Assembly: GCA_022376515.1 (NCBI GenBank)
Contig: WTXI01000537.1
Span: 1 to 17,813 of the forward strand
Direction of reading: 5' to 3'
Length of the DNA: 17,813 nucleotides
Source: Lactifluus volemus
Lineage: Eukaryota > Basidiomycota > Agaricomycetes > Russulales > Russulaceae
The notes under the pieces were generated by a model that worked only from the letters and a program-made list of their open reading frames with translations, did not search any database and was not told where the DNA came from. Numbering within the stretch: the stretch's first letter is position 1; each line of letters begins with the position of its first letter. This document shows, in pieces, positions 1 through 8,480 of the stretch. Made by a program: the position numbers and the translations under genes.

Positions 1-1282
1 AACCTAACAGCGCGTTGGGTTGGTCAGGAGGAAGGCTCTCGCTGATGGGTAGATCTTCTGGAACGCATCTCCAATAACCTTCAGGCTCGAAAGTGCACGA
101 TCAGAACACGGTTGAAATGTGGCCGAATCGCAACCCAAAGACGGGTCAAAGTTGAGTGTGGAAACAGTGAGAGGGCTGTGCCTTTTCCAGAACGCCCTCC
201 TGACTTCACATCGGTCACATTGGTCTCGCTCATAAATCCTTCCTCCTCGTTCCAGAACGTCTATGGGTGAGAAGTTCAGTGTGAACGTCAGGATCAACGA
301 GAATAACAACTTTCCTGGAGATAGTCAAGGATATTGATGCCTGGCTCTCATATTCTAGAGCGCTATCATCACGACCTATGATTCGACCGAGGCGGGCTCC
401 TGCTTGAAGTGCGCGATACTGCAGTGAAGCTGTCCAGTAGGAGCCTCCCCATACGGGCAGCCACCAGAGATCCCAACTGTGATAGGTGCTGAATTATTAA
501 TACAACAAGGCCTAGTGCCAACTGCTTACGAGCTCTGATTCCAGTGTGAAGAGATCCATTGCAGGTCGAGGTTGATAGCAGGCCAGAGAACATCGGCAAC
601 CCAAGTACCATTCCTTTGTTCAGGCTCAATGAGCCACTCCGCATACTTGATTAGGATTACAGCGCGGAAGGGAGGTCCATCTACAATACCCGATTAATAT
701 CTGGATATAATGAAAAGCGTGATACACACCAGCTGCTGGAGCACCAATACGGGATGCAGGGTCTGTGATCTTCCCGAGGTGAATGTCGAAAACGGGCTCT
801 TCTAGTCCACCTGTGAAAACATTTCCGGAAAACTGACAACATGCTGGGTCCTGACAAGAGCATGTACGGAGTCATCTACTAGCGTGCGGAGAAACTTGGT
901 GTTGTCATAGGGTTGCGACATGGTGAGTTCATTAAGCCATGTGTGGTAAACTCGACACCCATCCCTGAGCCAGAACACGGTATATTCCGGGTGCTCTGGA
1001 TCGGGAATGACGGGAACGACACCTGGCTGTGTGAAAAGAAAAAAAAATAGGTTGAATGAATGCGGAGAATCTGACTTGGAGAGGGAGATGCATTTACATC
1101 GGATCCAACTTTTTGACCCATCAGTTCGTGGGTGATGACGTTCTTTGAGACGGAGACGAGTCGGTCCAGGTAATCGTGGACGGCTCTAGAAGTATTTTGG
1201 ACCTGGCAGTGATACCTGCGAATTGGCTGGCTGCCACCCCATTTGCAGCAGAGAGGGCTGAGAGAAGCAGCGGAAGATGCAT
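1..1282 (-). CDS. GH15 glucoamylase (glucan 1,4-alpha-glucosidase), 3' end outside window, frame-broken
   Basis: Family GH15 enzymes are secreted and release glucose from starch ends. Start chosen at 1282 because the first ~20 residues form a signal peptide (MHLPLLLSALSAANGVAAS). Exons: 1282-1098, 1026-730, 680-530, 476-315, 260-1; introns of 71, 49, 53 and 54 bp. Seen in order: HPEYTVFWLRDGC (the substrate-binding W-x-R-D segment), TGGLEEPVFDIH, DGPPFRAVILIKYAEWL, VLWPAINLDLQWISSHWNQ, DLWWLPVWGGSYWTASLQYR, NFDPSLGCDSATFQPCSDRA, KVIGDAFQKIYP. Single-base frame breaks lie near 1190-1210, 829-832, 334, 173 and 46, the last four in homopolymers. The donor of the fourth intron reads GA, and the Glu pair normally after DLW is not there. 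The catalytic base would lie past the left edge. Family assignment is firm. Whether the gene works is open: homopolymer errors could explain the indels but not the missing Glu. Confidence 0.85.
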
Positions 1283-1327
1283 GTCAGAGGACGGAAGCTA
1301 CAGTAAGGACTGCATGCCCATCCCCGC

Positions 1328-1333
1328 TTTATA
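1328..1333 (-). promoter_or_regulatory. TATA box of the glucoamylase gene
   Basis: TATAAA on the minus strand, 46 bp upstream of the chosen glucoamylase ATG at 1282. The spacing suits a fungal core promoter with a very short 5' leader and supports that start choice. Inferred from position only. Confidence 0.5.
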
Positions 1334-2675
1334 TTATTTATCCTTCAAAACAGATGGCTAGCCCGAGAACAATTCCCTGTGATAAAAAGGCATCCTGTCA
1401 CGGTGACCTCGGCGTAGTTAGAGGAGGGTAGTCCCAAAAAGTTTCACTACGATCAAGTTCCTCCTGCAAAAAGTAAGAAATCAAGCGGCGCCGCGTCGCC
1501 GGCGCCACTCCAAAGTTCCGGCCTAGTCACGTGTTCCAAGTGGATCGCAAGCGGCACGGATCCATACATTAGTCACGATCAGGCGTACAGGCGTCCCAGT
1601 GGGTGACTGAACAATTGACGTGGAGAATGGCGTTAATTTGGCGCATGTTATTCAAGTTTTCCAAGGGATGTAGGTGTCATAATGGTTAGATTGGTGCCTG
1701 GGAGCCTGATGGCCAACGCCACTCAGGCTTGACCTCTTGCGCAGATGCACTCCTTTTAGCCTGTTCGAACTACTGTACGGCACAATATGTTTCCTAATAA
1801 GGGGTATCGTGGTGTCGTTGAGGTGCTCCGTCCAGAACTGAACTGCTCTGGGACACTACAGCGATCCAAAAGTTGATGATGGACTTTGATGGCTGCTAGT
1901 ACTAGTAGAGATGAGCAATACACGCTCCTGAAATCATATTAATCACTATCTATCATAAATTGAAGACCTTATTATGATGGCGTCAATCGAGTTCAAATGA
2001 GCATAGCATCGAATGGACTCAGGTCTCACCGATGGATGTTTGTCGATTTACTCCATCAAGATGCCAGACAGCCTTACCGTAAAGAATCTAAAGACAATGA
2101 CCATACTTACTATGACTAATGTGAGTACAAAAGAGCCTCCTTAGCCATGAGGTCAAGAGCTCTAAATATCTAAGGTACGATGACGAAGGTAAGGTCACTC
2201 TGACGTTTCATGCGCAATTTCATGTTTCAAATCCACGCGCCCAATTTCGGTTTGAACAAAACCAAACAGAAGCATGGCACTCATGAGTCCGGCACTTGCT
2301 CGAGTAAAGTGCAAATGAGGCCTGGATAATACCTGCCAATACTACCACCTCGAAGGGGGTTCTCCCATCCCGCCCATCTCTCAGGCGGTGATGGCGCTGG
2401 CCACGACACAGCCATCTACTTGCCCGTACACGTATTGTAGCCCATCAAGACAGGGAATATGTGCTAACAGCTTTCGCATTGTTCAGGGCATGGCCTTAAA
2501 TCTGGAGCGGCGGCCTTGGACAATACAATACGACTGCACCTCGTCAGGCACAATGTACTCGTATAGCAAAATGTACCAGACACCACGCGCTGGCCAGCAA
2601 ACTCAATTGAGCCTCAACCATAAAACGATTCGACGTGGACGTAACTTACTGACAGTTATGACGATGACTTTCACC
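1334..2675. other. Intergenic stretch without a recognisable gene
   Basis: The part nearest 1334 is the upstream region of the glucoamylase gene. It holds a CACGTG hexamer at 1528-1533 and a GC-rich patch with two GGCGCC sites at 1487-1492 and 1501-1506. From about 1600 to 2350 all frames are short and I see no conserved motif. Between about 2390 and 2600 the minus strand reads in one frame with a coding-like composition (for example WYILLYEYIVPDEVQSYCIV) but has an in-frame TGA near 2485. The plus strand has an open frame at 2388-2744 over the same bases. I cannot assign either to a family. Confidence 0.4.
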
Positions 2676-3579
2676 TTACAGGACCGCATTCCCTGTCCCG
2701 CGCTCAAAGTATGTAGCGTGATACTCCCCCAGACGATACTGTAATGCACGGCTGCGTGGTATGACGCGTCGGGGCGGGCCAAAGAGCGCTGCCCCTGCGT
2801 GCAGTGAGATCTACGGAATTGTGCTCGTTTCAGCACGTATAGTATACAACAGTAGAGGGGAGTCGAGGTACCTCGCCGCTGACCGCCCCACTCTTCCCGC
2901 TGGAGAGGGGGAGCACTTCGATGTGGTATCCAGAGAGCTGGAGCAGTATTCTCAAGACATTATCGAGGTCGTCGAGTGTAGCAATGTGGTATCGTACGGC
3001 TAGTAAAACGCCGCTCTGTGTATTGAGGCGAGTTTGGATAAAAGCGGTAGGGGACGGAGAGGCGTTTCATAACTCGCCTTTGCACAACATGCCACGAGCG
3101 CGCGCACAAAGCGCGAAACGTCTACCGAGGAATGTCCAATCCACTCAAAGCATGCGAGCTCATCAAAAATGAGGAGAGGGGGTGTGGCCCCACGTATTCT
3201 TTCAATAGAGTCTCGTATCATGTCGAGTAGGGGTAAGAGGGTAACCCCTCGGATTGAGACAGGTCAGGGATTCGAGTTGGGACATCGATGAAGACGATAG
3301 AGCCCTGCTCTAATTTTTGTGTCATGTTGAAGCCCTAAGTTTCACAGAAAACTGAGAGGAAGGATGAAAAGTACAGCAAGAACTCACCGAGCGCGATGCA
3401 ATGGCGTTCCACTTTGTGAGATCTTGGGACGTTGAAATGATGATGCACTTTCCATCGGGTGAGCCCTTGATAAACACTGATAATAATTGGTGCAAAATAA
3501 AATCTCCAGGGGATGCAAGATGGTCCGTGATAACTATGGGACCAGAGTGCGTTAAAAGTTGGTTGGCAGAAAAAGACAT
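2676..3579 (-). CDS. ELP6: Elongator complex protein 6
   Basis: ELP6 forms a ring with ELP4 and ELP5 (RecA-like folds) in the Elongator complex, which modifies wobble uridines of tRNAs. Exons: 3579-3388, 3334-3078, 3015-2872, 2810-2676; introns of 53, 62 and 61 bp, all phase 0. The start at 3579 follows TCTGCA and gives the usual opening, GPIVITDHLASPGDFILHQL. The core LLIFDELACFEWIG...DVSRFVRALVACCAK is the family hallmark, followed by YHIEVLPLSSGKSGAVSGE and the C-terminal ALQYRLGEYHATYFERGTG. The product would be about 242 aa, within the normal fungal range. The only lesion is one missing base near 3231-3240 in exon 2, where GLPS must shift frame to reach PLLDMIRDS. No Walker motif is expected or seen. 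It reads divergently from the COG3 fragment at 3751. Probably a working gene with a sequencing error. Identification is secure from family knowledge. Confidence 0.88.
3016..3077 (-). other. ELP6: GC-AG intron in ELP6
   Basis: The second ELP6 intron starts GCGAGT and ends ACACAG. Removing exactly these 62 bases joins ACCAK to SGVLLAVRYH in phase 0 with the family sequence uninterrupted. No GT donor at this junction keeps the frame. It is either a genuine GC donor or a T-to-C change in a GTGAGT donor. Confidence 0.6.
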
Positions 3580-3750
3580 TGCAGATAAGATTAGATTTTT
3601 TCTCTGTTGAAAATCCCGACTCGTTGATGGCCTCCACAGCGCAAATACCAGTCTGAATATTTGCTCTCAACAACAAAAATCTGCTCTCTCTATCGAATAA
3701 TGAGAAAAAAAGAGATGCTGAGACCAAATGCCTGGCGGCCCTCAAGGCTG
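3580..3750. other. Short spacer between ELP6 start and COG3 copy A
   Basis: 171 bp upstream of ELP6 (minus) and ahead of the first COG3-like sequence (plus). It should contain the ELP6 core promoter. No clear TATA box and no COG3 start codon were found. The spacer does not match the sequence upstream of COG3 copy B, so the duplicated block begins at 3751. Confidence 0.45.
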
Positions 3751-4731
3751 CTGCTGAGCGGAGACTCGGACCCTTCTACCATTATCCACAGTCAGAGTCA
3801 TATATTACCCTTGGAATCATCTCAGCATCATTACAGCCTTCACAAGAGGACTCTTCCCGTCCATCAACTCCCCTACAACGCAAACTTGGTTCAAGTTCCC
3901 GTCTTCCCACGCCGACGGGCTCGCGTCGCCGCACTCAACCGGCTGTTTGCCTGCGCACATGCCCTCCATCCGAAGCAGCCAGGCTCCACAGCAATTTTAC
4001 GACTAGTTCGCGCTGATAGACCGCTCAGTGGCGCACAGCCAGGAGGCACACTTCGACAGCTTCTCTTGCGCGTCTCGGAACATCTCGACAGGCTCGTCGG
4101 CCGCATTGACCAAGCCGATGCAGAGGTTGGGAGTATTTTGGATAAGTGGAAAGGGGTGGAGGAGGGCAGAAAAGATCTGCAGGGCGTGAACCAAAAGCTG
4201 TTCGATATGCGGGTGCGTATCGCCTCACGTACGCACATTTCTCGGATGCGTGGAGGAGCTTGATATTTTATTTGCGTCGTCGTTTTACAGGATCAATTGG
4301 TGGAGTTTCAAGCGGCAATTGGGACGACCTTGGATACTTTCAGGACATGCGACGCGCCTGCTCAATCGGACATCTGCGTCGAATTTCTCGAATCCCACGT
4401 ACGATTTATTTTTCTCTGTTTGGACGTGCTCTTCTTACCTCTCCACCCTCCTCCGGGGACAGTGAAATTAGAAAGAAGCGGAAGTCTATCTCCTACGAGT
4501 CCGGCAAGGTATGACGCGTGCAATGGTGCTCATTAAAATGTATTTTGTTGGATCCCTCCGCGCACTCACCCAGGATGTCTCGCGACGGCTGTTCGAACAG
4601 GTACCTTTCTGCGATGCATCTTCTTTACACGCGTTTCACCACCGTAGCTGGACAGCTTGCACCTGTTCTTGGAGGATTTGGGTGCCGTGCCCACTCACAC
4701 CCTGAGGACCTGGGTGCTCTGCTCTCAGAGT
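3751..4731 (+). pseudogene. COG3: COG3 pseudogene, 5' half (copy A)
   Basis: COG3 (Sec34) is a subunit of the COG tether for retrograde Golgi vesicles. Readable pieces, in changing frames: PQQFYD(stop)FALIDRSVAHSQEAH at 3986-4054, QLLLRVSEHLDRLVGRIDQADAEV to about 4130, DKWKGVEEGRKDLQ, an intron of about 80 bp, DQLVEFQAAIGTTLD, ICVEFLESH, then EVYLLRV near 4480, MTRAMVLIKMYFVGSLRALTQDV and HLLYTRFTTVAGQLAPVLG. The similarity stops at 4731; nothing of the COG3 C-terminal half follows. Lesions: TAG at 4004-4006 where the family has Trp, a lost base near 4053, a 7-bp deletion near 4350 relative to copy B, and several single-base shifts. No start codon. Not functional. It has no downstream partner, so it is a partial duplicate and not a truncated locus. 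Confidence 0.8.
3751..4731 (+). repeat. Direct repeat, unit A (COG3 segment)
   Basis: This segment aligns with 6511-7466 in the same orientation. The match begins abruptly at CTGCTGAG (3751 / 6511) and ends at CAGAGT (4731 / 7466). The best-preserved part is from about 4345 to 4640, where only scattered substitutions, mostly transitions, and small indels separate the copies. Together the units flank the Crinkler-like gene. Confidence 0.88.
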
Positions 4732-5002
4732 ACTGTACCGTGAACTCAAACACGTGATGTAATGTCTTATCCCAACAGCTTGAGCTGCGCATTAACACCA
4801 ACCTTGTTGGTCTGTATTGTTGACTAAATTACAACTGATGAAGTTGTGACATACAATGCAATAAATATTGTCCAGGTATCAGGTATGTACTAGTAGCGCG
4901 GTCCCAGTCCCAGCCCGAGTGAATGCGTCGATAACCTCGCGATCCTCGTACATGTGCTCGCTCCCGCCTTCGGTGGTGTCATCGTGCGTCCTTTTCAACA
5001 TT
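4732..5002. other. Spacer and probable 3' region of the Crinkler-like gene
   Basis: 271 bp between the end of COG3 copy A and the stop codon of the Crinkler-like gene. The part from about 4880 to 5002 is coding-like on the minus strand in a frame one base off the Crinkler frame (TEGGSEHMYEDREVIDAFTR). It may be the true C-terminus of that protein if a base has been lost or gained. The rest is AT-rich, with AATAAA at 4860-4865 on the plus strand, and contains nothing I can name. Confidence 0.4.
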
Positions 5003-6405
5003 CTAGACCTCAGCATCGAGTGACTCGATGCGATTCCGGATGTTTCCAGGCGAACGTCTCTCATTTTGTATAACCGACGCTAAGTTATACATGTCGAATA
5101 AGGCAGAGAATAGCTGGGACGGTTGCTTCCAATCTTGGACGTCCTCGACATAGAAAACCTAGAACCAGTCAGAAATCGCAGGATTGTTCGGATTCAGATG
5201 CACATACTTTAGGATCGACGCGATCAGGCTGAAAAACGAGATACCGAAGCGCCGTACCATTGTTCATGACGTAGAATGCCATGACAATGAACGGTTTCGA
5301 ATCATCGTCGTCTAACAGCTGCCGCCCAAGTCGGGCCACACATCCAGCCTGTAGAAGCATCCGATATTGATCGCCTTCACTTTTCTCTGATTGAACTTCA
5401 ACCAAAAGAGACACCAAGCGATCAACAGACAGGTGAAAATCGCTTCGTGGGGTGTAGCGGTAGTTTTTCCCCTCGCTTTCGATAGACTTGACGTTGACAA
5501 TCAGACTGAACGGCCAGTCGGCACGACTGCAACAAATGTAAACCTCCGGAGCAAATAATAGAACGAACAATAAAAGAAACACGCACAATGCGTGATGCTC
5601 CCTCAAGCTGAAAACCGAGCGAAAATACGAGCCTAACTCATCAAAGAAATACCGGACGTGATCCTCTTTGACGACGGAGCTTTTCCAACCCTTGGCGTGA
5701 AACGCGCTTGCAAGATGGTACAATACATGGATGTTGGAGACGCTGTCGCTTTGCTCAACGTCCTTGGGTGGGTGTTGAAAGTATTCACCAAATTCGTGAA
5801 TGTGTTCCTGGAAGAATGAGAGGTCCTGTGACGACTTTCAATGACCAAACTGGTATGTGATCAAAAAACAAACATACTGCATCAGACTGGATGCGACGCC
5901 GCTGCCTCAGTTTACTTCTAAATTCATTGAGAAACTCCGGTTCGGTGCCAAGAAGTTCAGAGATCCCGTTGGGCCCGAGGGCAGCCCGCCCATGAAAGCT
6001 TCCTTGAGCATCTGCTTTGATAGTGATCGAGGGCCAAAGTTCAGGTAGTCCGACATCAGTCATCTGAACAAGCGTCGGGCTGACAACTCCACCCGAAACG
6101 TATACGAGGATATTGACCGTCTCCTCTGGTGGTTGAATCGGGAATATTTTGGACAGTTTGCGAGACGCGACAACTAGCTCCGTTTTATCGGCCGATTCTG
6201 CCAACTGTCTGAGATTTTCGCCCTCAGAAAATTCGGTCCGATAGAGGGTGAGTCTACTGGCGTCAATATTCTTGAGGTCGTTAGGATATTTCCGAAAAAT
6301 GGCTCCTCTCAGATGGCCAACAGTCTGCGAGCTTTCAATCTCGATAGGGAACGCGTAGCTGTGTAGATCAATAATATAGACGAAGAGTAATAGTTTCTCA
6401 GCCAT
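5003..6405 (-). CDS. Crinkler-like protein with a possible PD-(D/E)XK nuclease-fold domain
   Basis: Exons 6405-5878, 5807-5587, 5526-5208 and 5158-5003 (introns 70, 60, 49 bp, all GT-AG) sum to 1224 nt, an open frame of 407 aa and the longest intact gene here. The start at 6405 is preferred over 6420 because MAEKLLLFVYII opens the domain directly. Residues 1-100 match the ubiquitin-like Crinkler header: hydrophobic strand, FPIEIESSQTVGHLR, then LKNIDASRLTLYRTEF. No signal peptide and no LFLAK-type motif. The second half has RSDFHLSVDRL, LLVEVQSEKSEGDQYRM and LQAGCVARLG, the D...ExQ layout of restriction-endonuclease-fold domains found in Crinkler/RHS-type proteins; Gln takes the usual Lys place. 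Such modules are known as effector or genome-conflict proteins. The role here is inference. It lies between two direct COG3 repeats, divergent from copy B by 105 bp. Confidence 0.72.
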
Positions 6406-6475
6406 AGTTGCGAGGGTCAAGAAGAGTCAGGTGGTGAATGTTGTGGAAAGGAGGGGAGTCATGAGGGATAGGAGT
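6406..6475 (-). promoter_or_regulatory. CT-rich leader of the Crinkler-like gene
   Basis: On the minus strand the bases just upstream of the ATG at 6405 are strongly pyrimidine-rich (CCCTCATGACTCCCCTCC and similar), as is usual at fungal transcription starts. No TATA box is seen. The space to COG3 copy B is only 105 bp, so the promoter must reach into the start of the repeat. Confidence 0.4.
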
Positions 6476-6510
6476 TGGGTTCCAATGGCATCAACAAACA
6501 GATATACCAG

Positions 6511-7466
6511 CTGCTGAGTGGAGACTCGGACCCTCTCTACCATTATTCACAGTCAGAGTCAGTCCATACTTCCTCTTGGAATCACAGACTTCACGAGAGG
6601 ACTCCGGATTCCCCTCCATCAACTCCCCTACAGCGCAAACTTGGTTCAAGTTCCCGTCCTCCACGCCGGGCTCGCGTCGCCCCACTCAACGGCCGTTTGC
6701 CTGCGCACATGCCCCCATCCGAAGCAGCCAGGCTCCAGAGTAATTTTACGACTAGTTCGCGCTGATAGACCGCTCAATGGCGCACAGCCAGGAGGCACAC
6801 TCTTCTCTTACGCGTCTCGGAACATCTCGACACTTGCGACAGGCTCGTCGGCTGCATCGACCAAGTCAACGCAGAAGTGGATAAGTGGAAAGGCGTGAGG
6901 AGGCGGATAAAGTCTGCAGGATGCGATTCAAAAGTTGTTGGACGAGCGGGTGCGTATTGCCTCACACACACACTTCTTTCGGATGCGTAGAGGAGCTTGA
7001 TATTTGCGCCGTCGGTTTACAGGATCAATTTGTGGAGTTGCAAACGGCAATCGGGACGACCTTGGAATAGTTTCAGGAACTGGAACATGCGACTCGCCTG
7101 CTCAATCGGACATCTGCGTCGAATTTCTCGAATCCCACGTACGATTTATTTTTCTCTGTGTGGACGTGCTCTTCTTACCTCTCCACCCTCCTCCGGGGAC
7201 AGTGAAATTAAAAAGAAGCGGAAGTCTATCTCCTACGAGTCTGGCAAGGTATGACGCGTGCATGCAATGACGCTCATCAAAATGTATTTGTTGGATCCCT
7301 CCGCGCACTCACCCAGGATGTCTCGCGATGGCTGTTCGAACAGGTACCTTTCTGCGATGCATCTTCTTTACACACCACCATAGCTGGACAACTTGCACCT
7401 GTTCTTGGAGAATTTGGGTGCCGTGCCCACTCACACCCTGAGGACCTGGGTGCTCTGTTTCAGAGT
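6511..7466 (+). repeat. Direct repeat, unit B (COG3 segment)
   Basis: Counterpart of 3751-4731, same orientation, 956 bp against 981 bp. Unit B keeps pieces missing from A, such as the seven bases ACTTGCG near 6832 and AACTGGA near 7079, while A keeps bases missing from B near 7375. Neither copy is simply derived from the other as they stand now; each has changed after duplication. Confidence 0.88.
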
Positions 7467-8345
7467 GCCACACCGCTTACTTTTGCGCACGAAAAACCTC
7501 CTGGTTTCACGCCTTACTGAGCAGATCCGCAGTCTGGACCCTATGAGGGCGGAACTCGTGGAAATGGTACGCCTTTTTTCATAATATCCAGTCATCTAAC
7601 GACACGTCATGAACGCGTTATAGACATGCGCCGGGTGCAGCTACTTGCACTGAAATTTTTGACTTGTATCGCGCGATTTTCAGCACCGGGAAGGAGGAAA
7701 CGCTTTATGACGACCTCTACCCCGCGCGGCATCCTACACGAGCCTCGGCTAACTGTCGTCTGCGAAGTTTGCACTGCTTCGAGCGCCGATGGTGCTCGAT
7801 CAGCCACTGGACGACGAATTGAGGGAATGAAGAGAAGAGTGACGAACAGTCATCTACTGCAGCTGGTGCTGCAGGATGCGCAAACGAGGCCGTTTTTCGA
7901 GGCACAAGCGGTGATACAGTCAGATATACGATATTATGCTCCGACAGCCCAGGATCTAGCGTACCTAGATAGGCTTGCTGGTAAGTGTTACCTGTTACCT
8001 TTTATTCTCTATCTTGCTAAAGGTATGCGTGGCTGCCCAGGGAGAACAACGATACACGAAATTCGAGAGAAGCAGAGTATCAGCCGCCTTTTTGAAGGCC
8101 CAGGGCTCGATCAACGCGAGACATGGTACCCAACGCTTGCCAAGACCGTCTGGGTGCTCTCCCAACTACGCGACTTTGATCAGGCAAGCCACTTACGACC
8201 CTGTGACATTTATCGATCCTGATTACATCCAATGTACGTACAGCCGACAATTTTCTATGATCTTGCCCACGACGCCGTTAGTCTGTGTAGGGTAAAGAGC
8301 GCATTCAATGGACAACTCTTTCTTGTCCGCACGTCGACGCTCCTT
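6511..8345 (+). pseudogene. COG3: COG3 pseudogene (copy B), C-terminus replaced
   Basis: Longer of the two decayed COG3 copies. In order: RSMAHSQEAH near 6770, EHLDTCDRLVGCIDQVNAEVDKWKGV (6826-6896), QDAIQKLLDER, intron from about 6950 to 7020, DQFVELQTAIGTTLE, FQELEHATRLLN, DICVEFLESH, VYLLRVWQG, GSLRALTQDV, AGQLAPVLG, LLVSRLTEQIRSLDPMRAEL to 7566, intron, CTEIFDLYRAIFSTGKEETL, HLLQLVLQDAQTR, AQAVIQSDIRYYAPTAQDL (7901-7960), intron after 7981, WYPTLAKTVWVLSQLRDF (8124-8177), IFYDLAHDAVSLCR and NGQLFLVR (8308-8331). Normal COG3 continues for several hundred residues more; here it stops and the double-psi barrel gene follows. Lesions: TAG at 6753-6755 (shared with copy A), TAA at 6741-6743, TAG at 7068-7070, a 7-bp deletion near 7375 and many single-base shifts. 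Clearly non-functional. Confidence 0.82.
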
Positions 8346-8480
8346 CCCGGTTCATTCTTCATCACGTCTCTCGCCAGTACGCGCGCAGAGCACCTCGCAG
8401 ATGCGAGCGAGTATGCATCCATACTTCTTCCAACATTACCCGTCCTCCCATTTTTTCTCACATATCCACGCTACTTACAG

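Noticed and set aside
1..10. AACCTAA at the left edge as a telomere repeat
   Set aside because: It occurs once only and lies inside the coding frame of the glucoamylase.
1485..1506. GC-rich palindromic patch as a regulatory hairpin
   Set aside because: The paired GGCGCC sites are short and isolated, and nothing ties them to a known element.
2388..2744. 118-codon plus-strand open frame
   Set aside because: It runs antisense into the last ELP6 exon and has no recognisable motif or fungal start context.
3335..3745. 136-codon minus-strand open frame starting at 3745
   Set aside because: It covers ELP6 exon 1 in the wrong frame and reads through its first intron.
4732..6510. Crinkler gene as cargo of a transposon with the COG3 repeats as terminal repeats
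   Set aside because: The repeats are coding remnants without terminal inverted ends, target duplications or any transposase. Simple duplication explains them better.
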